Shown in pieces: positions 22,111-28,618 of a stretch of DNA of 28,618 nt. Position numbers and translations under genes: made by a program. This stretch comes from a bacterium (GTDB lineage: Bacteria; Patescibacteriota; Minisyncoccia; Minisyncoccales; JAGLPU01), in the NCBI GenBank assembly GCA_030594935.1, contig JAUVEE010000001.1, positions 1 to 28,618 on the forward strand, written 5' to 3'. Below the pieces are notes generated by a model that worked only from the letters and a program-made list of their open reading frames with translations, had not been told where the DNA came from and ran no database searches. How positions within the stretch are numbered: the stretch's first letter is position 1; the number at the start of each line of letters is the position of its first letter.

Positions 22111-22485
22111 TTATATGTGCAAGAAAGGTATTTCTTCGGGGAAAACAAAGCTTGTTTCTTTTTTATCGGTGTTTTCGTTTTTTCTTAATTCTTCCAACGT
22201 TTCTTCATTGAAGACAATCAGGAAGTCTTCTCCAATATTTATTGTTTTGCCTGTTCCTTCAATGTTTATCTTGTATCTGGATTTATGACTGCGGTTCACG
22301 ACAATCCTTTCTATCACTTCCCCTGCGTCAACGCTGTTTTCTTTGTTTACGATTACCCTGTCTCCCACCTGAAACTCAAAATCAGGTGGTCCTTTCTTTT
22401 CGCACTTGTCTGCGTCTTCTTTGTCTGGATATGCCTGACCACAAATTTCGCAGACATACTCATGTTTTGTTATTTTTTCTACCAA
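22111..22485 (-). CDS. Small protein with N-terminal Cys cluster, function unknown
   Basis: 124 residues starting at TTG, chosen because a perfect AGGAGG lies 8 bases upstream. The N-terminus YVCEICGQAYPDKEDADKCE has Cys12, Cys15 and Cys28, resembling half of a C2H2 or zinc-ribbon-like finger with the fourth ligand unclear. The rest (FQVGDRVIVNKENSVDAGEVIERIV ... RYKINIEGTGKTINIGEDFL) looks like a small SH3/KOW-like beta barrel. The C-terminal 35 residues are acidic and probably flexible. It follows MurE by 45 bases and is closed by a terminator, so it probably shares the MurE transcript. I do not recognise the family; nucleic-acid or protein binding would be a guess. Confidence 0.8.
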   Translation of the reverse strand: MVEKITKHEYVCEICGQAYPDKEDADKCEKKGPPDFEFQVGDRVIVNKENSVDAGEVIERIVVNRSHKSRYKINIEGTGKTINIGEDFLIVFNEETLEELRKNENTDKKETSFVFPEEIPFLHI

Positions 22486-22493
22486 TTTTATCG

Positions 22494-22499
22494 CCTCCT
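22494..22499 (-). promoter_or_regulatory. Shine-Dalgarno AGGAGG that fixes a TTG start
   Basis: AGGAGG on the minus strand, 8 bases before TTG at 22485. It is the strongest ribosome binding site I found in the window and decides the non-ATG start of the 124-residue protein. Confidence 0.85.
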
Positions 22500-22530
22500 A
22501 AAGAACTGCTGAAAGCTTAACAAGAATTCA

Positions 22531-23781
22531 TTAAGGTGTCAAAGATCTTCTGACTATCTCTCTATCATCCCAAGGAATCTTCTTTCCGTTGGCCACGCAC
22601 ATCCATGGTTCGCATCCTTTACCGGTGATGATCACCACGTCCTTGGCTTGAGCCAAGCTTATTGCTTTTTTGATCGCCTCTTCTCTGTCTAGAATTTCAT
22701 ATAAGTCACAATTATTATCAATCCCCGCTTTTACTTCCGCTAAAATCTGATCAGGGTTCTCGTCATAAGGGTCTTCATTGGCTAAAATAATCTTATCGCA
22801 ATAATTGGCCGCTATCTTTCCCATTTCCGGTCTTTTCCATTTATCTCTTCCTCCGCCGGCAGAACCCAAAAGGCAAATTAGGCGGCCATCGCTAAAACTC
22901 TTAATAGACTTGTATGCTTTTTCCAGGCTGTCTGGAGTATGGGCATAATCAACAATAACTGCCGGCTCTTGAGCCACTACTTCCATTCTGCCGGGAACAC
23001 CAGCTGCCTTTTCTAAAGCTCGCCGGCAAATTTCCAGGCTAACTCCTTGGGATAAACCGATGCAAATTGTTGTCAAAGCGTTATAGACATTAAAGCTGGC
23101 CAAGAGTTTCATTTTAAAAAAAACATTATTGGCTTTAAAGCTTATTCCCGTGGGGAAAAGCTTAGCATCGGTTGCCCTGACAAATTCCAAGTCTTTCTTT
23201 GATGTTTCTTTTAATCCATAGCCATATTTTTTATCAGCCGGAAAACTAAGAAAATATTCCGCATTGTCATCATCCGTGTTTATAATATGAATCCTTTTGG
23301 TGCCGGCAAATAATTTCCCTTTGGCTTGCCGATATTTCCCAAAACCGCCGTGAGATTCAATATGCTCTCTGGTCAAATTGGTAAAAACCGCTGTGTCTAA
23401 ATCAATAAACCTATGGCGATGTTGCTTAATCCCCTCCGAGGTTACCTCTAAAACCAGATATTTGCAGCCGGCGTCAACCGCCTGTCTGATAAACTTTTGC
23501 AGTTTAAAACGGCCCGGCATGGTCATTTTTAAAGTGTTGGGCCATTCTTTTTCGCCAATCTTAAATCTGATAGAAGAAACGGAAGCAACTTTAAATCCCG
23601 CCTTCGTTAAAATTTCGCTGGCTAAATGCGTGACTGTTGATTTGCCGTTAGTTCCGGTAATCCCGATGACGATTATTTTCTTGGCCGGAAAGCGATAGAA
23701 AAGAGCTCCCAATAATGATAAAAGGAAATGGTACCAACCAAGCAAAAAACCAGGAATGAATTTTCTTAATAATCCTAACAT
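22531..23781 (-). CDS. murE: Mur ligase, MurE-like (UDP-MurNAc-tripeptide synthetase)
   Basis: 416 residues from the ATG at 23781; a TTG ten codons upstream is open but lies across the likely promoter. MurE adds the third residue to the UDP-MurNAc peptide. Motifs are the P-loop GITGTNGKST, LEVTSEGIKQHRHRFIDLDTAVFTNLTREHIESHG, the lysine segment YRQAKGKLF, FNVYNALT, GRMEVV, VDYAHTPDSLEKAY, LGSAGGGRDKWKRPEMG and ITGKGCEPWM. The usual UDP-binding N-terminal domain (about 90 residues) is missing. Instead there is a hydrophobic stretch (LLGWYHFLLSLLGALFYRF) that may lie on the membrane. Where diaminopimelate-adding enzymes have DNPR this one has NEDPYDENP, so the amino acid used is unclear. Possibly leaderless. 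Confidence 0.9.
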   Translation of the reverse strand: MLGLLRKFIPGFLLGWYHFLLSLLGALFYRFPAKKIIVIGITGTNGKSTVTHLASEILTKAGFKVASVSSIRFKIGEKEWPNTLKMTMPGRFKLQKFIRQAVDAGCKYLVLEVTSEGIKQHRHRFIDLDTAVFTNLTREHIESHGGFGKYRQAKGKLFAGTKRIHIINTDDDNAEYFLSFPADKKYGYGLKETSKKDLEFVRATDAKLFPTGISFKANNVFFKMKLLASFNVYNALTTICIGLSQGVSLEICRRALEKAAGVPGRMEVVAQEPAVIVDYAHTPDSLEKAYKSIKSFSDGRLICLLGSAGGGRDKWKRPEMGKIAANYCDKIILANEDPYDENPDQILAEVKAGIDNNCDLYEILDREEAIKKAISLAQAKDVVIITGKGCEPWMCVANGKKIPWDDREIVRRSLTP

Positions 23782-23790
23782 TGTATTTTC

Positions 23791-23796
23791 ATAATA
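23791..23796 (-). promoter_or_regulatory. Possible -10 box of the murE transcript
   Basis: TATTAT (five of six) on the minus strand ends 9 bases before the murE ATG, after the terminator of the receiver gene. No good -35 and no Shine-Dalgarno. The mRNA would be nearly leaderless. Confidence 0.4.
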
Positions 23797-23810
23797 TCCT
23801 ATAACGCGCA

Positions 23811-23835
23811 AATAAAAAAGAGGTTCTGCCTCTTT
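23811..23835 (-). terminator. Rho-independent terminator after the receiver gene
   Basis: On the minus strand AAAGAGG, loop CAGAA and CCTCTTT form a 7-bp stem (23817-23835), followed by TTTATTT counted from the stem's own T run. It lies 20 bases after the receiver stop and before murE. Confidence 0.8.
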
Positions 23836-23855
23836 GTAAAAATTTCTTGCTTACT

Positions 23856-24218
23856 TTATAAATATTCTTCAATTTTTTTCACTAATTCAGCCGGGGTGAT
23901 GTTGGTTTTAATTAAATAAGCTTTGGCTCCGAATTCTTTCGCTTGTTTTTTTAAATCAGCGTCATCGTAATTAGAGAAAATAACGACCGGGATAGAAGAA
24001 ATTTCAGGATTGCTTTTCTGCTCTCTCAGAAAGAAAAGCCCATCTTCTTTGGGCAGTAAAATATCAAGCACCACTAAATCTATTTTTTCCTTTTTAATAA
24101 GCTCAATGCCTTCTTCGGCGCTAAAGGCTGAAACCACTTCAAACCCAGATTGGGCCAGTTTTTCTTTATACATATCCGTTAAAATTTTTTCATCTTCCAC
24201 CAATAAGATCTTTTTCAT
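23856..24218 (-). CDS. Single-domain response regulator (receiver only)
   Basis: 120 residues, only a CheY-like receiver domain. LLVEDE (acidic pair, residues 8-10), VVLDILLP with phospho-acceptor Asp52, VVIFSNYDD with the conserved Ser and AYLIKTN with the conserved Lys are all present. There is no output domain, so it must act by binding another protein or as a phosphorelay intermediate. AAGGAAAG lies 7 bases before the ATG, a good ribosome site, and a -10 box lies further up. It has its own terminator, so it is expressed alone. Two histidine kinases in the window (18713-20092 and 26478-28016) are candidate partners. Confidence 0.93.
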   Translation of the reverse strand: MKKILLVEDEKILTDMYKEKLAQSGFEVVSAFSAEEGIELIKKEKIDLVVLDILLPKEDGLFFLREQKSNPEISSIPVVIFSNYDDADLKKQAKEFGAKAYLIKTNITPAELVKKIEEYL

Positions 24219-24244
24219 AATTAATCTTTCCTTTTATTTATTTT

Positions 24245-24250
24245 ATTATA
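24245..24250 (-). promoter_or_regulatory. -10 box of the receiver gene
   Basis: A perfect TATAAT on the minus strand, 26 bases before the ATG at 24218 and upstream of the ribosome site AAGGAAAG. The -35 region at 17 bases is poor (AAAATC). Confidence 0.4.
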
Positions 24251-24271
24251 AATAAAAAAAATAGCAAGATT

Positions 24272-26407
24272 TTACTCCGGCCATTTCTCAATAATCAGGG
24301 ATTTCTTCTTTTTTAAGGGAAGCGATTGGTAAATTTCCTCAGTGATAAAAGGCATGCAAGGATGCAAGATTTTCAAAGAAGTTGCCAGAACGTAAATCAG
24401 AATCTTCTTAGTGTTTTCAGCTGACTTCGCTTCTCTAATTTGATTCTTGGCCTCTTCGATGTATAAATCGCAGAATTGGTGCCAAAAAAAATGGTAAATT
24501 TCCTGAATAGCGGCCCCAAAATAGAATTTGGCCATATTGTTGTTCACTTTCTTGATGGTCTTTGCCAATGCGCTCAAAATCTTTTTGTCTTCTTTGGTAA
24601 CAGGTTTTGGCTTTGTGGCTAGATCAAACTTCTCATTCCCCAGCTGCTGCATAACAAAGCGGGAGGCGTTCCAAATTTTGTTGCAGAATTTCTTGCCCGC
24701 CATCATATTCTCCTCCCCGAATCTTATATCCTGTAATTCCGTAACCTGCCAAGACAAACCAAACCTGGTTGCGTCAGCGCCGTATCTTTCAATTAAATCC
24801 ATGGGATTAATCCCCGTTCCCAAAGATTTTGACATCCTCCGGCCGTCTTTAGCCATGATTGTGGCGTGAATTACTATTTTTTTAAAAGGGACTTGTTTTA
24901 ATAATTCTAAAGAAGAAAAAATCATCCTGACCACCCAAAGATTAATAATATCCCGGGCAGTGATTATCATATCAGTAGGATAAAATTGTTTTAAGTCTTT
25001 TGTTTTTTTGGGCCAGCCCAAAGTGGCGAAAGGCCATAAAGCGGAAGAAAACCAAGTATCAAAAACATCTTCGGACTGCTTGGGTTGGCATTGGCCGCAA
25101 ATAGAGCATTTTTTCGGAGCTTTTAGGGAAACAAAATGAGCTTCTTTCTTTGTCTGGCAAAACCATACCGGCAGCCTGTGCCCCCACCAAATCTGGCGGG
25201 AAATGCACCAATCCTGAATATTCTCCAGCCAAGCAAAATATCCTTTTTCCCATCTTTTAGCCGTAAACACTATTTTCTTTTTTTCCACCGCAGCTATGGA
25301 TAATTTGGCCAATTTGTCCATTTTCACAAACCATTGCCAGGAAGGAATAACTTCAATTGTTGTGTTGCAGCGATAACATTTGGGAACTTGATGGGTATAA
25401 TCAACCACTTTTTCCAAAACGCCCAAACTATCCAATTCCGCAACCACTTTTTCTCTGGCTTCTTTAGCTTTAAGCCCCTGATAAGTTGAAGGAACATTGT
25501 TCATTCGGCCGTTCTCGTCAATAACCTGCATCACCTCCAGTTTATGCCTTTGAGAAATCTGGTAATCCCCCATATCATGGGCCGGAGTAACTTTTACCGC
25601 TCCGGTGCCGAATTCAAGGTCCACGAATTCATCAGCCACGATAGGAATTTCTCTGTTAACAATAGGCAATATTATTGTTTCACCCACTAACTTCTTGTAT
25701 CTCTTGTCTTTAGGGTTCACTGCCACGGCCGTATCGCCCAGCATTGTTTCCGGACGAGTGGTAGCTACTTTAATATATTCATTTTTGTTTTTCAACTTGT
25801 ATTTTATGAACCAAAGTTTGCCTTTTTCTTCCTTGTATTCAAGCTCTAGATCAGACAAGCTTGTCTGGCATCTGGGGCACCAGTTTACCGCTCTTTTCCC
25901 CCGATAAACTAATCCCTTGTTATAATAATGAAGAAAAGACTGATGAACGGCTTCCGTATAATTATCGTCCATAGTGAATCTTGTTCTGGACCAGTCGCAG
26001 GAAACGCCCAGCGATTCTATCTGTTTTAGAATCATGCCTCCATATTCTTTTTTCCACTCCCAAACTTTTTCAATAAACTTATCTCTCCCTAAATCAAATC
26101 TTGTCTGACCTTCTTTTTTCAGCTTCTTTTCTACTACGTTCTGGGTGGCAATACCGGCATGATCTGTGCCCGGCAGCAAAAGAGTTTTAAACCCCTGCAT
26201 TCTTTTCCATCTGATCAAAGTGTCCTGAATGGTAAAATTCAAAGCATGGCCCATATGAAGCGCGCCAGTAACGTTTGGCGGCGGCGTGGCAATGGAAAAA
26301 GAACCCTTCTTGCCTTCCGAAAGGTTGTCGGGATTAAAGAGCCCTCCCTCTTTCCAAGATTGATAAACCTTTTCCTCAATATCTTTAGCTTGATATTGCT
26401 TGTCCAT
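24272..26407 (-). CDS. valS: Valyl-tRNA synthetase, short form
   Basis: 711 residues. It charges tRNA-Val. The HIGH motif is HMGH at 51-54 and the KMSKS motif is RMSKS at 524-528 (GRRMSKSLGTGINPMDLIERYGADATRF). Cys pairs at 177/180, 344/347 and 434/437 suggest zinc knuckles. The editing domain has VATTRPETMLGDTAVAVNP and GTGAVKVTPAHDMGDY, so proofreading of threonyl-tRNA should work. Val-specific WCISRQIWWGHRLPVW is clear. The anticodon-binding helices end at about 705. E. coli ValRS has about 950 residues, so the C-terminal coiled-coil arm that grips the tRNA is absent here. It has its own possible promoter. Confidence 0.96.
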   Translation of the reverse strand: MDKQYQAKDIEEKVYQSWKEGGLFNPDNLSEGKKGSFSIATPPPNVTGALHMGHALNFTIQDTLIRWKRMQGFKTLLLPGTDHAGIATQNVVEKKLKKEGQTRFDLGRDKFIEKVWEWKKEYGGMILKQIESLGVSCDWSRTRFTMDDNYTEAVHQSFLHYYNKGLVYRGKRAVNWCPRCQTSLSDLELEYKEEKGKLWFIKYKLKNKNEYIKVATTRPETMLGDTAVAVNPKDKRYKKLVGETIILPIVNREIPIVADEFVDLEFGTGAVKVTPAHDMGDYQISQRHKLEVMQVIDENGRMNNVPSTYQGLKAKEAREKVVAELDSLGVLEKVVDYTHQVPKCYRCNTTIEVIPSWQWFVKMDKLAKLSIAAVEKKKIVFTAKRWEKGYFAWLENIQDWCISRQIWWGHRLPVWFCQTKKEAHFVSLKAPKKCSICGQCQPKQSEDVFDTWFSSALWPFATLGWPKKTKDLKQFYPTDMIITARDIINLWVVRMIFSSLELLKQVPFKKIVIHATIMAKDGRRMSKSLGTGINPMDLIERYGADATRFGLSWQVTELQDIRFGEENMMAGKKFCNKIWNASRFVMQQLGNEKFDLATKPKPVTKEDKKILSALAKTIKKVNNNMAKFYFGAAIQEIYHFFWHQFCDLYIEEAKNQIREAKSAENTKKILIYVLATSLKILHPCMPFITEEIYQSLPLKKKKSLIIEKWPE

Positions 26408-26416
26408 AATATTGTT

Positions 26417-26445
26417 ATATTATCAGCCAGAAAGCTCCTTGTAAA
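26417..26445 (-). promoter_or_regulatory. Possible valS promoter
   Basis: On the minus strand TTTACA (26440-26445, five of six) is followed by 17 bases and TAATAT (26417-26422, four of six), 9 bases before the ATG. The -35 lies in the loop and one arm of a 7-bp hairpin (AAGCTTC / GGAGCTT) with no T run, so that hairpin is not a clear terminator. Confidence 0.45.
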
Positions 26446-26477
26446 GAAGCTTGTCTCGTTTAATAGCACTATTCTTG

Positions 26478-28016
26478 TTATTTTTGGACCTTGGGCAGCT
26501 CGATATAGAAAGCTGAGCCCTTGCCCCTTCCTTTTGATTCGGACCAAATCCTGCCCTGGTGCATTTCCGCAAACTTGCGGGCAATATATAATCCCAAGCC
26601 GGCTCCTTCAGTATGGGTTTCGTTGCCGGCGCCTCCCCGGGAAAAGCTATAGAACACTTTGGTTATTTCTTCCGCTGTCATCCCTTCCCCCGTATCAGTA
26701 ATTGAAATCAAAACACTAAATTTTAAATTTTTCACCTTTATGACTATTCCTCCCTGTTTGGTATAGCGAACAGAGTTGTCAATTACATTTAAAATTATCT
26801 GTCTGACTTTCTCCGCATCAATTAAAATTTTCGGCAACGGTTTTTTAGGCTGTTCCCATTTTAAATAAATATTTTTCTTTTTTATTTCCAGCTTCAATTC
26901 GTTAATCACGCTTTCTATCACTTCCTCTAAAGAAACCTTTTCGTAAGTCATTTTTATCTTTCCGGCTTCAATCCGGGAAATATTCAAGAAATTGTTCACT
27001 AGCCTTATCAGCCTTTCATTGCTTTCGTAGACATTATTCATGACTCTTTCTGTTTTTTTAGACAATTTTCCATAGCTTCCTTCAAGAAGCATTGAGATAT
27101 ATCCTTTTGTAGCCGTCAAAGGAGTTCTTAACTGATGAGAAACAATGGAAACAAACTCTGATTTGGCTTTAGATAATTTCTCTAAATTCTCAATTTCCCG
27201 AATCGTTCCTCTAATCAGAAAAAAACCGAATGTTGTTACGAAAAGAAGCACGCCTCCTCTAATTAAAAATTCATCAAAGGAGGGAGCAATAATAGTTTGG
27301 ACTAAAAGAACAAGAATGATCAGACCAGTAAACAGCTCCGTAGTAACTACTCTGATGTTCATTAGATGGTGTTTTAGAATGGCATAAGCTAAAATCACCG
27401 CCCCTATCGTTTCTGCTAAATAAGCTATAATAGGATAAACATCTACCCCATAAGCGGGCAAATAAGCAACAGCTCCTATATTCAGAATACCAAAAGACAT
27501 AAGCATATATTTTGCCTGAACCCTGTTCATGCCACTGGTTTTTTTATAGTAACGGTAAAGATTGCAAAAAAATAAAAATATATAAGTAGCAAAAAAAACT
27601 AAAAAGAGATGATGGAAAAATCTGGCCTGGGTATGAGTCCCCCAACTGTATTTATATAAATCTTCTACAAAATAATTTGTTCCGCTTAAAATAAGAAAAA
27701 TAAAAGAAATAAAATAACCAATTAAAAGTGTTTTCCTCTGTTTCTGCTCAAGTTTTGCAAATATAACACTGATGTGATACATAAGAGCAGGAATAAAAAC
27801 TACCCCCATATAAACAATTCTGTCCCAAAAAATTGCCAGAACATCTTCTTTGCTTGTTAGCATCATAAAGGCGCCGAAAAGCCAAATCGACACAGATATA
27901 CAAAATAAATTAAAGACAAAGCCTAGTTTTGCTTTTCTGCTCTTTGAAAAAACTAATAGGCCTAGTCCTATCATAAAAATAGCACCTACTAAAGAACAGA
28001 CTGCTAATATTTGCAT
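26478..28016 (-). CDS. 7TM-domain sensor histidine kinase
   Basis: 512 residues. Residues 1-270 hold eight or nine hydrophobic helices. The first seven resemble the N-terminal 7TM region of bacterial histidine kinases (WLFGAFMML, DRIVYMGVVFIPALMYHISVIF, NRVQAKYMLMSFGILN, YAILKHHLMNIRVV). Two more helices follow (about 228-245 and 253-270), then the kinase: H box FVSIVSHQLRTPLTATKGYISML with His294, N box IILNVIDNSVRYT, G1 ITDTGEGMT, G2 GAGLGLYIARKFAEMHQG and a complete end. No periplasmic sensor domain of size is present, so the signal is probably in or near the membrane. valS follows 70 bases downstream and the receiver gene comes after that, a plausible partner. It starts 10 bases after the dehydrogenase-like gene. 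Confidence 0.94.
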   Translation of the reverse strand: MQILAVCSLVGAIFMIGLGLLVFSKSRKAKLGFVFNLFCISVSIWLFGAFMMLTSKEDVLAIFWDRIVYMGVVFIPALMYHISVIFAKLEQKQRKTLLIGYFISFIFLILSGTNYFVEDLYKYSWGTHTQARFFHHLFLVFFATYIFLFFCNLYRYYKKTSGMNRVQAKYMLMSFGILNIGAVAYLPAYGVDVYPIIAYLAETIGAVILAYAILKHHLMNIRVVTTELFTGLIILVLLVQTIIAPSFDEFLIRGGVLLFVTTFGFFLIRGTIREIENLEKLSKAKSEFVSIVSHQLRTPLTATKGYISMLLEGSYGKLSKKTERVMNNVYESNERLIRLVNNFLNISRIEAGKIKMTYEKVSLEEVIESVINELKLEIKKKNIYLKWEQPKKPLPKILIDAEKVRQIILNVIDNSVRYTKQGGIVIKVKNLKFSVLISITDTGEGMTAEEITKVFYSFSRGGAGNETHTEGAGLGLYIARKFAEMHQGRIWSESKGRGKGSAFYIELPKVQK

Positions 28017-28026
28017 AAAATTGGTT

Positions 28027-28617
28027 TCACTTTAAGTCTTTACCATAAGAAGTACCGAAACTTTGAAAGGGAGCTATTCTAAAATACTGATTATGTTTTT
28101 CCATTAACGCTAACATCTCTTTTGTTTTTTCTAAAGTGGTATTTCCGATGTGATTAACATTTTTCCCTTCTAGCGCAAGTAACATTGTTTCTGCCATACA
28201 AGCATAAGTTTGTTCTTTTCTTAATCCTATGTCCATAGTATAATTTACCCCTGGAGTTTCAATCACTCCTCCATCAATAAGAATAACGTCTTTTCTCTGC
28301 TCGAAAAGATCTGGTGAAGTATTACGAGGTTGGGTAATATCGTAGACTATTGCCCTTTTTTTTAAATGCTCTGATTCTATTATTCGATTCGTAGCACTAG
28401 TAGCCACTATAACTACTTCTGCTTTTTGAAAATCAACCAAATTGTTAGTAATCTCAATTTCACTATTAGGAAAAATAGATTTAATTTCTTCTTCTAAACT
28501 TTTTACCTTTGATTCTACTCTATCTGCTAAAATTAAAGGTACTTTTTCTTCTGCTAAAAGCAAGCAAACTCCCCTCCCCACAGAACCTCCTGCCCCTACT
28601 ATAGCTACTTTTCCTTT
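28027..28617 (-). CDS. Rossmann dehydrogenase resembling acyl-ACP reductase, 5' end cut by window edge
   Basis: The frame is open to the right edge, so the N-terminus is missing; 196 codons are visible. KVAIVGAGGSVG at the edge is the glycine-rich NADP loop, followed by LILADR, a typical strand-2 end. Further on are AEVVIVATSATNRII, AIVYDITQPRN, VILIDGGVIETPG and TYACMAETMLLALEG. The IDGG and ACMAE segments resemble cyanobacterial long-chain acyl-ACP reductase, which has ACFAE with a catalytic Cys at this place. Shikimate dehydrogenase-like enzymes share the Rossmann part. A fatty aldehyde-forming reaction is therefore possible but unproven. The N-terminal domain outside the window would decide. 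It lies 10 bases before the 7TM kinase gene. Confidence 0.7.
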   Translation of the reverse strand, partial: KGKVAIVGAGGSVGRGVCLLLAEEKVPLILADRVESKVKSLEEEIKSIFPNSEIEITNNLVDFQKAEVVIVATSATNRIIESEHLKKRAIVYDITQPRNTSPDLFEQRKDVILIDGGVIETPGVNYTMDIGLRKEQTYACMAETMLLALEGKNVNHIGNTTLEKTKEMLALMEKHNQYFRIAPFQSFGTSYGKDLK

Positions 28618-28618
28618 C

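Noticed and set aside
23782..23811. TTG start of murE ten codons upstream
   Set aside because: It overlaps the likely -10 box and the T run of the receiver terminator; the ATG at 23781 suffices.
26425..26456. Hairpin AAGCTTC/GGAGCTT before valS as a terminator
   Set aside because: There is no T run after the stem on the minus strand and the stem contains a G-T pair.
26159..26701. 180-codon open frame on the plus strand opposite valS and the kinase
   Set aside because: It is antisense to conserved valS and kinase codons, crosses the gap between them, has no recognisable motifs and no ribosome site.
1..28618. CRISPR arrays, insertion sequences, prophage or att sites
   Set aside because: No regularly spaced repeats, transposase or integrase motifs, or terminal inverted repeats were seen on reading the window.

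Overview
The window is a densely packed bacterial chromosome segment, AT-rich and with almost every gene on the minus strand; only the Elp3 and SPFH genes are on the plus strand. No gap without a gene exceeds about 150 bases. The gene set points to a Patescibacteria/CPR-type bacterium, probably of the Parcubacteria group. It has LamG-bearing pseudopilins, a Mur ligase without the usual N-terminal domain, a short ValRS, endonuclease Q, PolX, an archaeal/eukaryotic-style Elp3, a presenilin-type protease and many small membrane proteins. TGA is used as an ordinary stop. Bacterial TyrRS and MurE argue against an archaeon. The lineage is an inference from gene content, not a phylogeny.

Region 1 (1-10277, minus) reads as one long run of ten genes with overlaps or gaps of at most about 40 bases. 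In transcription order these are endonuclease Q, two closely related LamG pseudopilins, TyrRS, a DUF72 protein, a flippase-like membrane protein, a half-size MFS protein, a third LamG pseudopilin, PolX and a partial Cache/HAMP sensor. Region 2 (10311-13755) starts with a single gene of alpha/beta-hydrolase type that has its own TTGACA/TATTGT promoter, nested inverted repeats over the -10 box, and a terminator inside its last codons. Upstream of it lie an amino-acid permease, two small membrane proteins, an EF-Tu-domain-2-like protein, a LOG-type nucleotide-binding protein and tRNA-Arg(CCG).

Region 3 (13741-16900) has a Trm9/ALKBH8-like methyltransferase and Elp3 facing away from each other with only three bases between the start codons. 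Together they could make mcm5U at the tRNA wobble position. A stomatin/slipin gene follows, and a perfect 30-base palindrome closes this arm as a shared terminator.

Region 4 (16907-22013, minus) is an apparent operon for a surface protein (signal peptide, long coiled coil, calcium-binding repeats, C-terminal membrane anchor), a sensor histidine kinase, two possible micro-ORFs, a presenilin-type intramembrane protease and a HUMPS-family sugar-phosphate enzyme. I think this is the best candidate for an undescribed system, namely envelope sensing by intramembrane proteolysis. Region 5 (22111-28617, minus) carries a small zinc-ribbon-like protein, MurE, a lone receiver protein, ValRS, a 7TM histidine kinase and a truncated acyl-ACP-reductase-like dehydrogenase. 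Several genes here and elsewhere have a -10 box only 7-9 bases before the start codon, which suggests leaderless mRNAs.
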